Positions 1-13,924 of a stretch of 64,000 bases of DNA are shown piece by piece. Where the stretch lies: NCBI RefSeq assembly GCF_020882245.1, contig NW_026869996.1, positions 9,908,969-9,972,968 of the forward strand, given 5' to 3'. The translations under genes and the position numbers were made by a program. The stretch comes from Rhopalosiphum padi. Lineage: Eukaryota; Arthropoda; Insecta; Hemiptera; Aphididae. The first letter of the stretch is position 1. The number at the start of each line of letters is the position of its first letter. A model generated the notes under the pieces. It was not told where the DNA came from, made no database searches, and saw nothing but the letters and a program-made list of their open reading frames with translations.

Positions 1-1765
1 GGCCTCAGTAAGTCAAAAACAAATTGTGAGGGGCTAAATTCATGGAGCCCCCCCAGTTTGTCCGATCGACTCCAAACAAATTGTAAACAATTGTAAATTA
101 ATTTTAAATAATTGTAAATTCAATCCCCGAATTTGTAAATCATCGGAGGCCTCAGTAAGTCAAAAACAAAATAGGGGGGCTAAATTCATGGAGCCCCCCC
201 AGGTTGTCCGATCGACTCCAAACAAATTGTAAACAATTGTAAATTAATTGTAAATAATTGTAAATTCAATCCCCGAATTTGTAAATCATCGGAGGCCTCA
301 GTAAGACAAAAACAAATTATGAGGGTCTAAATTCATGGAGCCCCCCCATGTTGTCTGATCGACTCCAAACAAATTGTAAACAATTGTAAATAATTTGTAA
401 ATAATTGTTAACTCAATCCCCGAATTTGTAAATCATCGGGGGACTCGGAAAGTCAAAAACAAATTGTGAGGGGCTAAATTCATGGAGCCCCCCCAGGTTG
501 TCCGATCGACTCCAAACAAATTGTAAACAATTGTAAGTTAATTGTAAATAATTGTAAATTCAATCCCCGAATTTGTAAATCATCGGAGGCCTCAGTAAGT
601 CAAAAACAAATTGTGAGGGGCTAAATTCATGGAGCCCCCCCAGGTTGTCCGATCGACTCCAAACAAATTGTAAACAATTGTAAATTAATTGTAAATAATT
701 GTAAATTCAATCCCCGAATTTGTAAATCATCGGAGGCCTCAGTAAGTCAAAAACAAATTGAGAGGGGCTAAATTCATGGAGCCCCCCAGGTTGTCCGATC
801 GACTCCAAACAAATTGTAAACAATTGTAAGTTAATTGTAAATAATTGTAAATTCAATCCCCGAATTTGTAAATCATCGGAGGCCTCAGTAAGTCAAAAAC
901 AAATTGTGAGGGGCTAAATTCATGGAGCCCCCCCAGGTTGTCCGATCGACTCCAAACAAATTGTAAACAATTGTAAATTAATTTTAAATAATTGTAAATT
1001 CAATCCCCGAATTTGTAAATCATCGGAGGCCTCAGTAAGTCAAAAACAAAATAGGGGGGCTAAATTCATGGAGCCCCCCCAGGTTGTCCGATCGACTCCA
1101 AACAAATTGTAAACAATTGTAAATTAATTGTAAATAATTGTAAATTCAATCCCCGAATTTGTAAATCATCGGAGGCCTCAGTAAGACAAAAACAAATTAT
1201 GAGGGTCTAAATTCATGGAGCCCCCCCAGGTTGTCTGATCGACTCCAAACAAATTGTAAACAATTGTAAATAATTTGTAAATAATTGTTAACTCAATCCC
1301 CGAATTTGTAAATCATCGGGGGACTCGGAAAGTCAAAAACAAATTGTGAGGGGCTAAATTCATGGAGCCCCCCCAGGTTGTCCGATCGACTCCAAACAAA
1401 TTGTAAACAATTGTAAATTAATTTTAAATAATTGTAAATTCAATCCCCGAATTTGTAAATCATCGGAGGCCTCAGTAAGTCAAAAACAAATTGAGAGGGG
1501 CTAAATTCATGGAGCCCCCCCAGGTTGTCCGATCGACTCCAAACAAATTGTAAACAATTGTAAATTAATTTTAAATAATTGTAAATTCAATCCCCGAATT
1601 TGTAAATCATCGGAGGCCTCAGTAAGTCAAAAACAAAATAGGGGGGCTAAATTCATGGAGGCCCCCCAGGTTGTCCGATCGACTCCAAACAAATTGTAAA
1701 CAATTGTAAATTAATTGTAAATAATTGTAAATCCAATCCCCGAATTTGTAAATCATCGGAGGCCT
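1..1765 (+). repeat. Array block duplicated at 4688-6450
   Basis: Diagnostic variants fall in the same order at a constant offset of about 4687 bp (32 monomers). They include CCCAGTTTGTCC near 52 and 4740, CCCATGTTGTCTG near 347 and 5033, GGGGACTCGG near 439 and 1319 versus 5125 and 6005, and the rare GGAGGCCCCCCAGG at 1657 and 6344. The two copies diverge in subtype order after about 1765/6450. Within the block, 1-500 also resembles 881-1380 (six monomers apart). This looks like segmental amplification by unequal exchange. Confidence 0.85.
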
Positions 1766-4687
1766 CAGTAAGTCAAAAACAAATTGAGAGGGGCTAAATT
1801 CATGGAGCCCCCCAGGTTGTCCGATCGACTCCAAACAAATTGTAAACAATTGTAAGTTAATTGTAAATAATTGTAAATTCAATCCCCGAATTTGTAAATC
1901 ATCGGAGGCCTCAGTAAGTCAAAAACAAATTGTGAGGGGCTAAATTCATGGAGCCCCCCCAGGTTGTCCGATCGACTCCAAACAAATTGTAAACAATTGT
2001 AAATTAATTTTAAATAATTGTAAATTCAATCCCCGAATTTGTAAATCATCGGAGGCCTCAGTAAGTCAAAAACAAAATAGGGGGGCTAAATTCATGGAGC
2101 CCCCCCAGGTTGTCCGATCGACTCCAAACAAATTGTAAACAATTGTAAATTAATTGTAAATAATTGTAAATTCAATCCCCGAATTTGTAAATCATCGGAG
2201 GCCTCAGTAAGTCAAAAACAAATTGTGAGGGGCTAAATTCATGGAGCCCACCAGGTTGTCCGATCGACTCCAAACAAATTGTAAACAATTGTAAATTAAT
2301 TGTAAATAATTGTAAATTCAATCCCCGAATTTGTAAATCATCGGAGGCCTCAGTAAGTCAAAAACAAAATAGGGGGGCTAAATTCATGGAGCCCCCCCAG
2401 GTTGTCTGATCGATTCCAAACAAATTGTAAACAATTGTAAATTAATTGTAAATAATTGTAAATTCAATCCCCGAATTTGTAAATCATCGGAGGCCTCAGT
2501 AAGTCAAAAACAAATTGTGAGGGGCTAAATTCATGGAGCCCCCCCAGGTTGTCCGATCGACTCCAAACAAATTGTAAACAATTGTAAATTAATTTTAAAT
2601 AATTGTAAATTCAATCCCCGAATTTGTAAATCATCGGAGGCCTCAGTAAGACAAAAACAATTTATGAGGGTCTAAATTCATGGAGCCCCCCCAGGTTGTC
2701 TGATCGACTCCAAACAAATTGTAAACAATTGTAAATAATTAGTAAATAATTGTTAACTCAATCCCCGAATTTGTAAATCATCGGGGGACTCGGAAAGTCA
2801 AAAACAAATTGTGAGGGGCTAAATTCATGGAGCCCCCCCAGGTTGTCCGATCGACTCCAAACAAATTGTAAACAATTGTAAATTAATTTTAAATAATTGT
2901 AAATTCAATCCCCGAATTTGTAAATCATCGGAGGCCTCAGTAAGTCAAAAACAAATTGTGAGGGGCTAAATTCATGGAGCCCCCCAGGTTGTCCGATCGA
3001 CTCCAAACAAATTGTAAACAATTGTAAATTAATTGTAAATAATTGTAAATTCAATCCCCGAATTTGTAAATCATCGGAGGCCTCAGTAAGTCAAAAACAA
3101 AATAGGGGGGCTAAATTCATGGAGCCCCCCCAGGTTGTCCGATCGACTCCAAACAAATTGTAAACAATTGTAAATTAATTTTAAATAATTGTAAATTCAA
3201 TCCCCGAATTTGTAAATCATCGGAGGCCTCAGTAAGTCAAAAACAAATTGTGAGGGGCTAAATTTATGGAGCCCCCCAGGTTGTCCGATCGACTCCAAAC
3301 AAATTGTAAACAATTGTAAATTAATTGTAAATAATTGTAAATTCAATCCCCGAATTTGTAAATCATCGGAGGCCTCAGTAAGTCAAAAACAAAATAGGGG
3401 GGCTAAATTCATGGAGCCCCCCCAGGTTGTCCGATCGACTCCAAACAAATTGTAAACAATTGTAAATTAATTTTAAATAATTGTAAATTCAATCCCCGAA
3501 TTTGTAAATCATCGGAGGCCTCAGTAAGTCAAAAACAAAATAGGGGGGCTAAATTCATGGAGCCCCCCCAGGTTGTCCGATCGACTCCAAACAAATTGTA
3601 AACAATTGTAAATTAATTGTAAATAATTGTAAATTCAATCCCCGAATTTGTAAATCATCGGAGGCCTCAGTAAGACAAAAACAAATTATGAGGGTCTAAA
3701 TTCATGGAGCCCCCCCAGGTTGTCTGATCGACTCCAAACAAATTGTAAACAATTGTAAATAATTTGTAAATAATTGTTAACTCAATCCCCGAATTTGTAA
3801 ATCATCGGGGGACTCGGAAAGTCAAAAACAAATTGTGAGGGGCTAAATTCATGGAGCCCCCCCAGGTTGTCCGATCGACTCCAAACAAATTGTAAACAAT
3901 TGTAAGTTAATTGTAAATAATTGTAAATTCAATCCCCGAATTTGTAAATCATCGGAGGCCTCAGTAAGTCAAAAACAAATTGTGAGGGGCTAAATTCATG
4001 GAGCCCACCAGGTTGTCCGATCGACTCCAAACAAATTGTAAACAATTGTAAATTAATTGTAAATAATTGTAAATTCAATCCCCGAATTTGTAAATCATCG
4101 GAGGCCTCAGTAAGTCAAAAACAAAATAGGGGGGCTAAATTCATGGAGCCCCCCCAGGTTGTCCGATCGACTCCAAACAAATTGTAAACAATTGTAAATT
4201 AATTGTAAATAATTGTAAATTCAATCCCCGAATTTGTAAATCATCGGAGGCCTCAGTAAGTCAAAAACAAATTGAGAGGGGCTAAATTCATGGAGCCCCC
4301 CCAGGTTGTCCGATCGACTCCAAACAAATTGTAAACAATTGTAAATTAATTGTAAATAATTGTAAATTCAATCCCCGAATTTGTAAATCATCGGAGGCCT
4401 CAGTAAGTCAAAAACAAAATAGGGGGGCTAAATTCATGGAGCCCCCCCAGGTTGTCCGATCGACTCCAAACAAATTGTAAACAATTGTAAATTAATTGTA
4501 AATAATTGTAAATTCAATCCCCGAATTTGTAAATCATCGGAGGCCTCAGTAAGTCAAAAACAAATTGAGAGGGGCTAAATTCATGGAGCCCCCCAGGTTG
4601 TCCGATCGACTCCAAACAAATTGTAAACAATTGTAAGTTAATTGTAAATAATTGTAAATTCAATCCCCGAATTTGTAAATCATTGGA

Positions 4688-6450
4688 GGCCTCAGTAAGT
4701 CAAAAACAAATTGTGAGGGGCTAAATTCATGGAGCCCCCCCAGTTTGTCCGATCGACTCCAAACAAATTGTAAACAATTGTAAATTAATTTTAAATAATT
4801 GTAAATTCAATCCCCGAATTTGTAAATCATCGGAGGCCTCAGTAAGTCAAAAACAAAATAGGGGGGCTAAATTCATGGAGCCCCCCCAGGTTGTCCGATC
4901 GACTCCAAACAAATTGTAAACAATTGTAAATTAATTGTAAATAATTGTAAATTCAATCCCCGAATTTGTAAATCATCGGAGGCCTCAGTAAGACAAAAAC
5001 AAATTATGAGGGTCTAAATTCATGGAGCCCCCCCATGTTGTCTGATCGACTCCAAACAAATTGTAAACAATTGTAAATAATTTGTAAATAATTGTTAACT
5101 CAATCCCCGAATTTGTAAATCATCGGGGGACTCGGAAAGTCAAAAACAAATTGTGAGGGGCTAAATTCATGGAGCCCCCCCAGGTTGTCCGATCGACTCC
5201 AAACAAATTGTAAACAATTGTAAGTTAATTGTAAATAATTGTAAATTCAATCCCCGAATTTGTAAATCATCGGAGGCCTCAGTAAGTCAAAAACAAATTG
5301 TGAGGGGCTAAATTCATGGAGCCCCCCCAGGTTGTCCGATCGACTCCAAACAAATTGTAAACAATTGTAAATTAATTGTAAATAATTGTAAATTCAATCC
5401 CCGAATTTGTAAATCATCGGAGGCCTCAGTAAGTCAAAAACAAATTGAGAGGGGCTAAATTCATGGAGCCCCCCAGGTTGTCCGATCGACTCCAAACAAA
5501 TTGTAAACAATTGTAAGTTAATTGTAAATAATTGTAAATTCAATCCCCGAATTTGTAAATCATCGGAGGCCTCAGTAAGTCAAAAACAAATTGTGAGGGG
5601 CTAAATTCATGGAGCCCCCCCAGGTTGTCCGATCGACTCCAAACAAATTGTAAACAATTGTAAATTAATTTTAAATAATTGTAAATTCAATCCCCGAATT
5701 TGTAAATCATCGGAGGCCTCAGTAAGTCAAAAACAAAATAGGGGGGCTAAATTCATGGAGCCCCCCCAGGTTGTCCGATCGACTCCAAACAAATTGTAAA
5801 CAATTGTAAATTAATTGTAAATAATTGTAAATTCAATCCCCGAATTTGTAAATCATCGGAGGCCTCAGTAAGACAAAAACAAATTATGAGGGTCTAAATT
5901 CATGGAGCCCCCCCAGGTTGTCTGATCGACTCCAAACAAATTGTAAACAATTGTAAATAATTTGTAAATAATTGTTAACTCAATCCCCGAATTTGTAAAT
6001 CATCGGGGGACTCGGAAAGTCAAAAACAAATTGTGAGGGGCTAAATTCATGGAGCCCCCCCAGGTTGTCCGATCGACTCCAAACAAATTGTAAACAATTG
6101 TAAATTAATTTTAAATAATTGTAAATTCAATCCCCGAATTTGTAAATCATCGGAGGCCTCAGTAAGTCAAAAACAAATTGAGAGGGGCTAAATTCATGGA
6201 GCCCCCCCAGGTTGTCCGATCGACTCCAAACAAATTGTAAACAATTGTAAATTAATTTTAAATAATTGTAAATTCAATCCCCGAATTTGTAAATCATCGG
6301 AGGCCTCAGTAAGTCAAAAACAAAATAGGGGGGCTAAATTCATGGAGGCCCCCCAGGTTGTCCGATCGACTCCAAACAAATTGTAAACAATTGTAAATTT
6401 ATTGTAAATAATTGTAAATTCAATCCCCGAATTTGTAAATCATCGGAGGC
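4688..6450 (+). repeat. Second copy of the 1-1765 block
   Basis: The monomer order and rare variants match 1-1765 at +4687 bp. Private differences are few, for example ATTGGAGGC at the left edge and AAATTTATTG near 6398. The near identity suggests recent duplication. Confidence 0.85.
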
Positions 6451-7325
6451 CTCAGTAAGACAAAAACAAATTATGAGGGTCTAAATTCATGGAGCCCCCC
6501 CAGGTTGTCTGATCGACTCCAAACAAATTGTAAACAATTGTAAATTAATTGTAAATAATTGTAAATTCAATCCCCGAATTTGTAAATCATCGGAGGCCTC
6601 AGTAAGTCAAAAACAAATTGTGAGGGGCTAAATTCATGGAGCCCACCAGGTTGTCCGATCGACTCCAAACAAATTGTAAACAATTGTAAATTAATTGTAA
6701 ATAATTGTAAATTCAATCCCCGAATTTGTAAATCATCGGAGGCCTCAGTAAGTCAAAAACAAAATAGGGGGGCTAAATTCATGGAGCCCCCCCAGGTTGT
6801 CCGATCGACTCCAAACAAATTGTAAACAATTGTAAATTAATTGTAAATAATTGTAAATTCAATCCCCGAATTTGTAAATCATCGGAGGCCTCAGTAAGTC
6901 AAAAACAAATTGAGAGGGGCTAAATTCATGGAGCCCCCCAGGTTGTCCGATCGACTCCAAACAAATTGTAAACAATTGTAAGTTAATTGTAAATAATTGT
7001 AAATTCAATCCCCGAATTTGTAAATCATCGGAGGCCTCAGTAAGTCAAAAACAAATTGTGAGGGGCTAAATTCATGGAGCCCCCCCAGTTTGTCCGATCG
7101 ACTCCAAACAAATTGTAAACAATTGTAAATTAATTTTAAATAATTGTAAATTCAATCCCCGAATTTGTAAATCATCGGAGGCCTCAGTAAGTCAAAAACA
7201 AAATAGGGGGGCTAAATTCATGGAGCCCCCCCAGGTTGTCCGATCGACTCCAAACAAATTGTAAACAATTGTAAATTAATTGTAAATAATTGTAAATTCA
7301 ATCCCCGAATTTGTAAATCATCGGA

Positions 7326-9963
7326 GGCCTCAGTAAGACAAAAACAAATTATGAGGGTCTAAATTCATGGAGCCCCCCCAGGTTGTCTGATCGACTCCAA
7401 ACAAATTGTAAACAATTGTAAATAATTTGTAAATAATTGTTAACTCAATCCCCGAATTTGTAAATCATCGGGGGACTCGGAAAGTCAAAAACAAATTGTG
7501 AGGGGCTAAATTCATGGAGCCCCCCCAGGTTGTCCGATCGACTCCAAACAAATTGTAAACAATTGTAAGTTAATTGTAAATAATTGTAAATTCAATCCCC
7601 GAATTTGTAAATCATCGGAGGCCTCAGTAAGTCAAAAACAAATTGTGAGGGGCTAAATTCATGGAGCCCACCAGGTTGTCCGATCGACTCCAAACAAATT
7701 GTAAACAATTGTAAATTAATTGTAAATTATTGTAAATTCAATCCCCGAATTTGTAAATCATCGGAGGCCTCAGTAAGTCAAAAACAAAATAGGGGGGCTA
7801 AATTCATGGAGCCCCCCCAGGTTGTCCGATCGACTCCAAACAAATTGTAAACAATTGTAAATTAATTGTAAATAATTGTAAATTCAATCCCCGAATTTGT
7901 AAATCATCGGAGGCCTCAGTAAGTCAAAAACAAATTGAGAGGGGCTAAATTCATGGAGCCCCCCAGGTTGTCCGATCGACTCCAAACAAATTGTAAACAA
8001 TTGTAAGTTAATTGTAAATAATTGTAAATTCAATCCCCGAATTTGTAAATCATCGGAGGCCTCAGTAAGTCAAAAACAAATTGTGAGGGGCTAAATTCAT
8101 GGAGCCCCCCCATGTTGTCTGATCGACTCCAAACAAATTGTAAACAATTGTAAATAATTTGTAAATAATTGTTAACTCAATCCCCGAATTTGTAAATCAT
8201 CGGGGGACTCGGAAAGTCAAAAACAAATTGTGAGGGGCTAAATTCATGGAGCCCCCCCAGGTTGTCCGATCGACTCCAAACAAATTGTAAACAATTGTAA
8301 GTTAATTGTAAATAATTGTAAATTCAATCCCCGAATTTGTAAATCATCGGAGGCCTCAGTAAGTCAAAAACAAATTGTGAGGGGCTAAATTCATGGAGCC
8401 CCCCCAGGTTGTCCGATCGACTCCAAACAAATTGTAAACAATTGTAAATTAATTGTAAATAATTGTTAACTCAATCCCCGAATTTGTAAATCATCGGGGG
8501 CCTCGGAAAGTCAAAAACAAATTGTGGGGGGCTAAATTCATGGAGCCTCCCCAGGTTGTCCGATCGACTCCAAACAAATTGTAAACAATTGTAAGTTAAA
8601 TGTAAATAATTGTAAATTCAATCCCCGAATTTGTAAATCATCGGAGGCCTCAGTAAGACAAAAACAAATAATGAGGGGCTAAATTCATGGAGCCCCCCCA
8701 GGTTGTCCGATCGACTCCAAACAAATTGTAAACAATTGTAAATTAATTGTAAATAATTGTTAACTCAATCCCCGAATTTGTAAATCATCGGGGGCCTCGG
8801 AAAGTCAAAAACAAATTGTGAGGGGCTAAATTCATGGAGCCCCCCCAGGTTGTCCGATCGACTCCAAACAAATTGTAAACAATTGTAAATTAATTGTAAA
8901 TAATTGTAAATTCAATCCCCGAATTTGTAAATCATCGGAGGCCTCAGTAAGTCAAAAACAAAATAAGGGGGCTAAATTCATGGAGCCCCCCCAGGTTGTC
9001 CGATCGACTCCAAACAAATTGTAAACAATTGTAAATTAATTGTAAATAATTGTAAATTCAATCCCCGAATTTGTAAATCATCGGAGGCCTCAGTAAGTCA
9101 AAAACAAATTGAGAGGGGCTAAATTCATGGAGCCCCCCAGGTTGTCCGATCGACTCCAAACAAATTGTAAACAATTGTAAGTTAATTGTAAATAATTGTA
9201 AATTCAATCCCTGAATTTGTAAATAATCGGAGGCCTCAGTAAGTCAAAAACAAATTGTGAGGGGCTAAATTCATGGAGCCCCCCCAGGTTGTCCGATCGA
9301 CTCCAAACAAATTGTAAACAATTGTAAATTAATTTTAAATAATTGTAAATTCCATCCCCGAATTTGTAAATCATCGGAGGCCTCAGTAAGTCAAAAACAA
9401 AATAGGGGGGCTAAATTCATGGAGCCCCCCCAGGTTGTCCGATCGACTCCAAACAAATTGTAAACAATTGTAAATTAATTGTAAATAATTGTAAATTCAA
9501 TCCCCGAATTTGTAAATCATCGGAGGCCTCAGTAAGTCAAAAACAAATTATGAGGGGCTAAATTCATGGAGCCCCCCAGGTTGTCCGACCGACTCCAAAC
9601 AAATTGTAAACAATTGTAAATTAATTGTAAATAATTGTAAATTCAATCCCCGAATTTGTAAATCATCGGAGGCCTCAGTATGTCAAAAACAAATTGAGAG
9701 GGGCTAAATTCATGGAGCCCCCCAGGTTGTCCGATCGACTCCAAACAAATTGTAAACAATTGTAAGTTAATTGTAAATAATTGTAAATTCAATCCCTGAA
9801 TTTGTAAATCATCGGAGTCCTCAGTAAGTCAAAAACAAATTGTGAGGGGCTAAATTCATGGAGCCCCCCCAGGTTGTCCGATCGACTCCAAACAAATTGT
9901 AAACAATTGTAAATTAATTGTAAATAATTGTAAATTCAATCCCCGAATTTGTAAATCATCGGA
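7326..9963 (+). repeat. 18-monomer higher-order repeat, copy A
   Basis: The unit is 2638 bp. It begins with the CAGTAAGAC...TTATGAGGGTCT monomer. In order it holds a GAGCCCACCAGG monomer, a CCCATGTTGTCTG monomer, a GTTAAATGTAAAT monomer, an AATAATCGG monomer, a TTCCATCCCC monomer, a CCGACCGACTCC monomer and a CGGAGTCCTCAG monomer. The whole order recurs in copy B at exactly the same length. Confidence 0.9.
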
Positions 9964-12601
9964 GGCCTCAGTAAGACAAAAACAAATTATGAGGGTCTAA
10001 ATTCATGGAGCCCCCCCAGGTTGTCTGATCGACTCCAAACAAATTGTAAACAATTGTAAATAATTTGTAAATAATTGTTAACTCAATCCCCGAATTTGTA
10101 AATCATCGGGGGACTCGGAAAGTCAAAAACAAATTGTGAGGGGCTAAATTCATGGAGCCCCCCCAGGTTGTCCGATCGACTCCAAACAAATTGTAAACAA
10201 TTGTAAGTTAATTGTAAATAATTGTAAATTCAATCCCCGAATTTGTAAATCATCGGAGGCCTCAGTAAGTCAAAAACAAATTGTGAGGGGCTAAATTCAT
10301 GGAGCCCACCAGGTTGTCCGATCGACTCCAAACAAATTGTAAACAATTGTAAATTAATTGTAAATTATTGTAAATTCAATCCCCGAATTTGTAAATCATC
10401 GGAGGCCTCAGTAAGTCAAAAACAAAATAGGGGGGCTAAATTCATGGAGCCCCCCCAGGTTGTCCGATCGACTCCAAACAAATTGTAAACAATTGTAAAT
10501 TAATTGTAAATAATTGTAAATTCAATCCCCGAATTTGTAAATCATCGGAGGCCTCAGTAAGTCAAAAACAAATTGAGAGGGGCTAAATTCATGGAGCCCC
10601 CCAGGTTGTCCGATCGACTCCAAACAAATTGTAAACAATTGTAAGTTAATTGTAAATAATTGTAAATTCAATCCCCGAATTTGTAAATCATCGGAGGCCT
10701 CAGTAAGTCAAAAACAAATTGTGAGGGGCTAAATTCATGGAGCCCCCCCATGTTGTCTGATCGACTCCAAACAAATTGTAAACAATTGTAAATAATTTGT
10801 AAATAATTGTTAACTCAATCCCCGAATTTGTAAATCATCGGGGGACTCGGAAAGTCAAAAACAAATTGTGAGGGGCTAAATTCATGGAGCCCCCCCAGGT
10901 TGTCCGATCGACTCCAAACAAATTGTAAACAATTGTAAGTTAATTGTAAATAATTGTAAATTCAATCCCCGAATTTGTAAATCATCGGAGGCCTCAGTAA
11001 GTCAAAAACAAATTGTGAGGGGCTAAATTCATGGAGCCCCCCCAGGTTGTCCGATCGACTCCAAACAAATTGTAAACAATTGTAAATTAATTGTAAATAA
11101 TTGTTAACTCAATCCCCGAATTTGTAAATCATCGGGGGCCTCGGAAAGTCAAAAACAAATTGTGGGGGGCTAAATTCATGGAGCCTCCCCAGGTTGTCCG
11201 ATCGACTCCAAACAAATTGTAAACAATTGTAAGTTAAATGTAAATAATTGTAAATTCAATCCCCGAATTTGTAAATCATCGGAGGCCTCAGTAAGACAAA
11301 AACAAATAATGAGGGGCTAAATTCATGGAGCCCCCCCAGGTTGTCCGATCGACTCCAAACAAATTGTAAACAATTGTAAATTAATTGTAAATAATTGTTA
11401 ACTCAATCCCCGAATTTGTAAATCATCGGGGGCCTCGGAAAGTCAAAAACAAATTGTGAGGGGCTAAATTCATGGAGCCCCCCCAGGTTGTCCGATCGAC
11501 TCCAAACAAATTGTAAACAATTGTAAATTAATTGTAAATAATTGTAAATTCAATCCCCGAATTTGTAAATCATCGGAGGCCTCAGTAAGTCAAAAACAAA
11601 ATAAGGGGGCTAAATTCATGGAGCCCCCCCAGGTTGTCCGATCGACTCCAAACAAATTGTAAACAATTGTAAATTAATTGTAAATAATTGTAAATTCAAT
11701 CCCCGAATTTGTAAATCATCGGAGGCCTCAGTAAGTCAAAAACAAATTGAGAGGGGCTAAATTCATGGAGCCCCCCAGGTTGTCCGATCGACTCCAAACA
11801 AATTGTAAACAATTGTAAGTTAATTGTAAATAATTGTAAATTCAATCCCTGAATTTGTAAATAATCGGAGGCCTCAGTAAGTCAAAAACAAATTGTGAGG
11901 GGCTAAATTCATGGAGCCCCCCCAGGTTGTCCGATCGACTCCAAACAAATTGTAAACAATTGTAAATTAATTTTAAATAATTGTAAATTCCATCCCCGAA
12001 TTTGTAAATCATCGGAGGCCTCAGTAAGTCAAAAACAAAATAGGGGGGCTAAATTCATGGAGCCCCCCCAGGTTGTCCGATCGACTCCAAACAAATTGTA
12101 AACAATTGTAAATTAATTGTAAATAATTGTAAATTCAATCCCCGAATTTGTAAATCATCGGAGGCCTCAGTAAGTCAAAAACAAATTATGAGGGGCTAAA
12201 TTCATGGAGCCCCCCAGGTTGTCCGACCGACTCCAAACAAATTGTAAACAATTGTAAATTAATTGTAAATAATTGTAAATTCAATCCCCGAATTTGTAAA
12301 TCATCGGAGGCCTCAGTATGTCAAAAACAAATTGAGAGGGGCTAAATTCATGGAGCCCCCCAGGTTGTCCGATCGACTCCAAACAAATTGTAAACAATTG
12401 TAAGTTAATTGTAAATAATTGTAAATTCAATCCCTGAATTTGTAAATCATCGGAGTCCTCAGTAAGTCAAAAACAAATTGTGAGGGGCTAAATTCATGGA
12501 GCCCCCCCAGGTTGTCCGATCGACTCCAAACAAATTGTAAACAATTGTAAATTAATTGTAAATAATTGTAAATTCAATCCCCGAATTTGTAAATCATCGG
12601 A
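9964..12601 (+). repeat. 18-monomer higher-order repeat, copy B
   Basis: This is the tandem neighbour of copy A with the same length (2638 bp) and the same order of diagnostic variants. By eye the two copies are almost identical. Equal length including every C tract implies very recent duplication or conversion, or an assembly duplication. Confidence 0.9.
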
Positions 12602-13924
12602 GGCCTCAGTAAGTCAAAAACAAATTATGAGGGGCTAAATTCATGGAGCCCCCCCAGGTTGTCCGATCAACTCCAAACAAATTGTAAACAATTGTAAATT
12701 AATTGTAAATAATTGTAAATTCAATCCCCGAATTTGTAAATCATCGGGGGCCTCGGAAAGTCAAAAACAAATTGTGGGGGGCTAAATTCATGGAGCCTCC
12801 CCAGGTTGTCCGATCGACTCCAAACAAATTGTAAACAATTGTAAATTAATTGTAAATAATTGTAAACTCAATCCCCGAATTTGTAAATCATCGGGGGCCT
12901 CGGAAAGTCAAAAACAAATTGTGGGGGGCTAAATTCATGGAGCCCCCCCAGGTTGTCCGATCGACTCCAAACAAATTGTAAACAATTGTAAATTAATTTT
13001 AAATAATTGTAAATTCCATCCCCGAATTTGTAAATCATCGGAGGCCTCAGTAAGTCAAAAACAAAATAGGGGGGCTAAATTCATGGAGCCCCCCCAGGTT
13101 GTCCGTTCGACTCCAAACAAATTGTAAACAATTGTAAATTAATTGTAAATAATTGTAAATTCAATCCCCGAATTTGTAAATCATCGAAGGCCTCAGTAAG
13201 TCAAAAACAAATTATGAGGGGCTAAATTCATGGAGCCCCCCCAGGTTGTCCGACCGACTCCAAACAAATTGTAAACAATTGTAAATTAATTGTAAATAAT
13301 TGTAAATTCAATCCCCGAATTTGTAAATCATCGGAGGCCTCAGTAAGTCAAAAACAAATTGAGAGGGGCTAAATTCATGGAGCCCCCCAGGTTGTCCGAT
13401 CGACTCCAAACAAATTGTAAACAATTGTAAGTTAATTGTAAATAATTGTAAATTCAATCCCCGAATTTGTAAATCATCGGAGGCCTCAGTAAGTCAAAAA
13501 CAAATTGTGAGGGGCTAAATTCATGGAGCCCCCCCAGGTTGTCCGATCGACTCCAAACAAATTGTAAACAATTGTAAATTAATTGTAAATAATTGTAAAT
13601 TCAATCCCCGAATTTGTAAATCATCGGAGGCCTCAGTAAGTCAAAAACAAATTATGAGGGGCTAAATTCACGGAGCCCCCCCCCCAGGTTGTCCGATCAA
13701 CTCCAAACAAATTGTAAACAATTGTAAATTAATTGTAAATAATTGTTAACTCAATCCCCGAATTTGTAAATCATCGGAGGCCTCAGTAAGTCAAAAACAA
13801 AATAAGGGGGCTAAATTCATGGAGCCCCCCCAGGTTGTCCGATCGACTCCAAACAAATTGTAAACAATTGTAAATTAATTGTAAATAATTGTAAATTCAA
13901 TCCCCGAATTTGTAAATCATCGGA
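12602..13924 (+). repeat. Array block between the 18-mers and the short monomer
   Basis: This run of ordinary monomers follows copy B and is copied at 19625 onward. It includes a CCGATCAACTCC monomer, two GTAAACTC/GGGGGCCTCGG monomers, and a CACGGAG monomer with a C tract of 12 near 13674. Confidence 0.75.
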
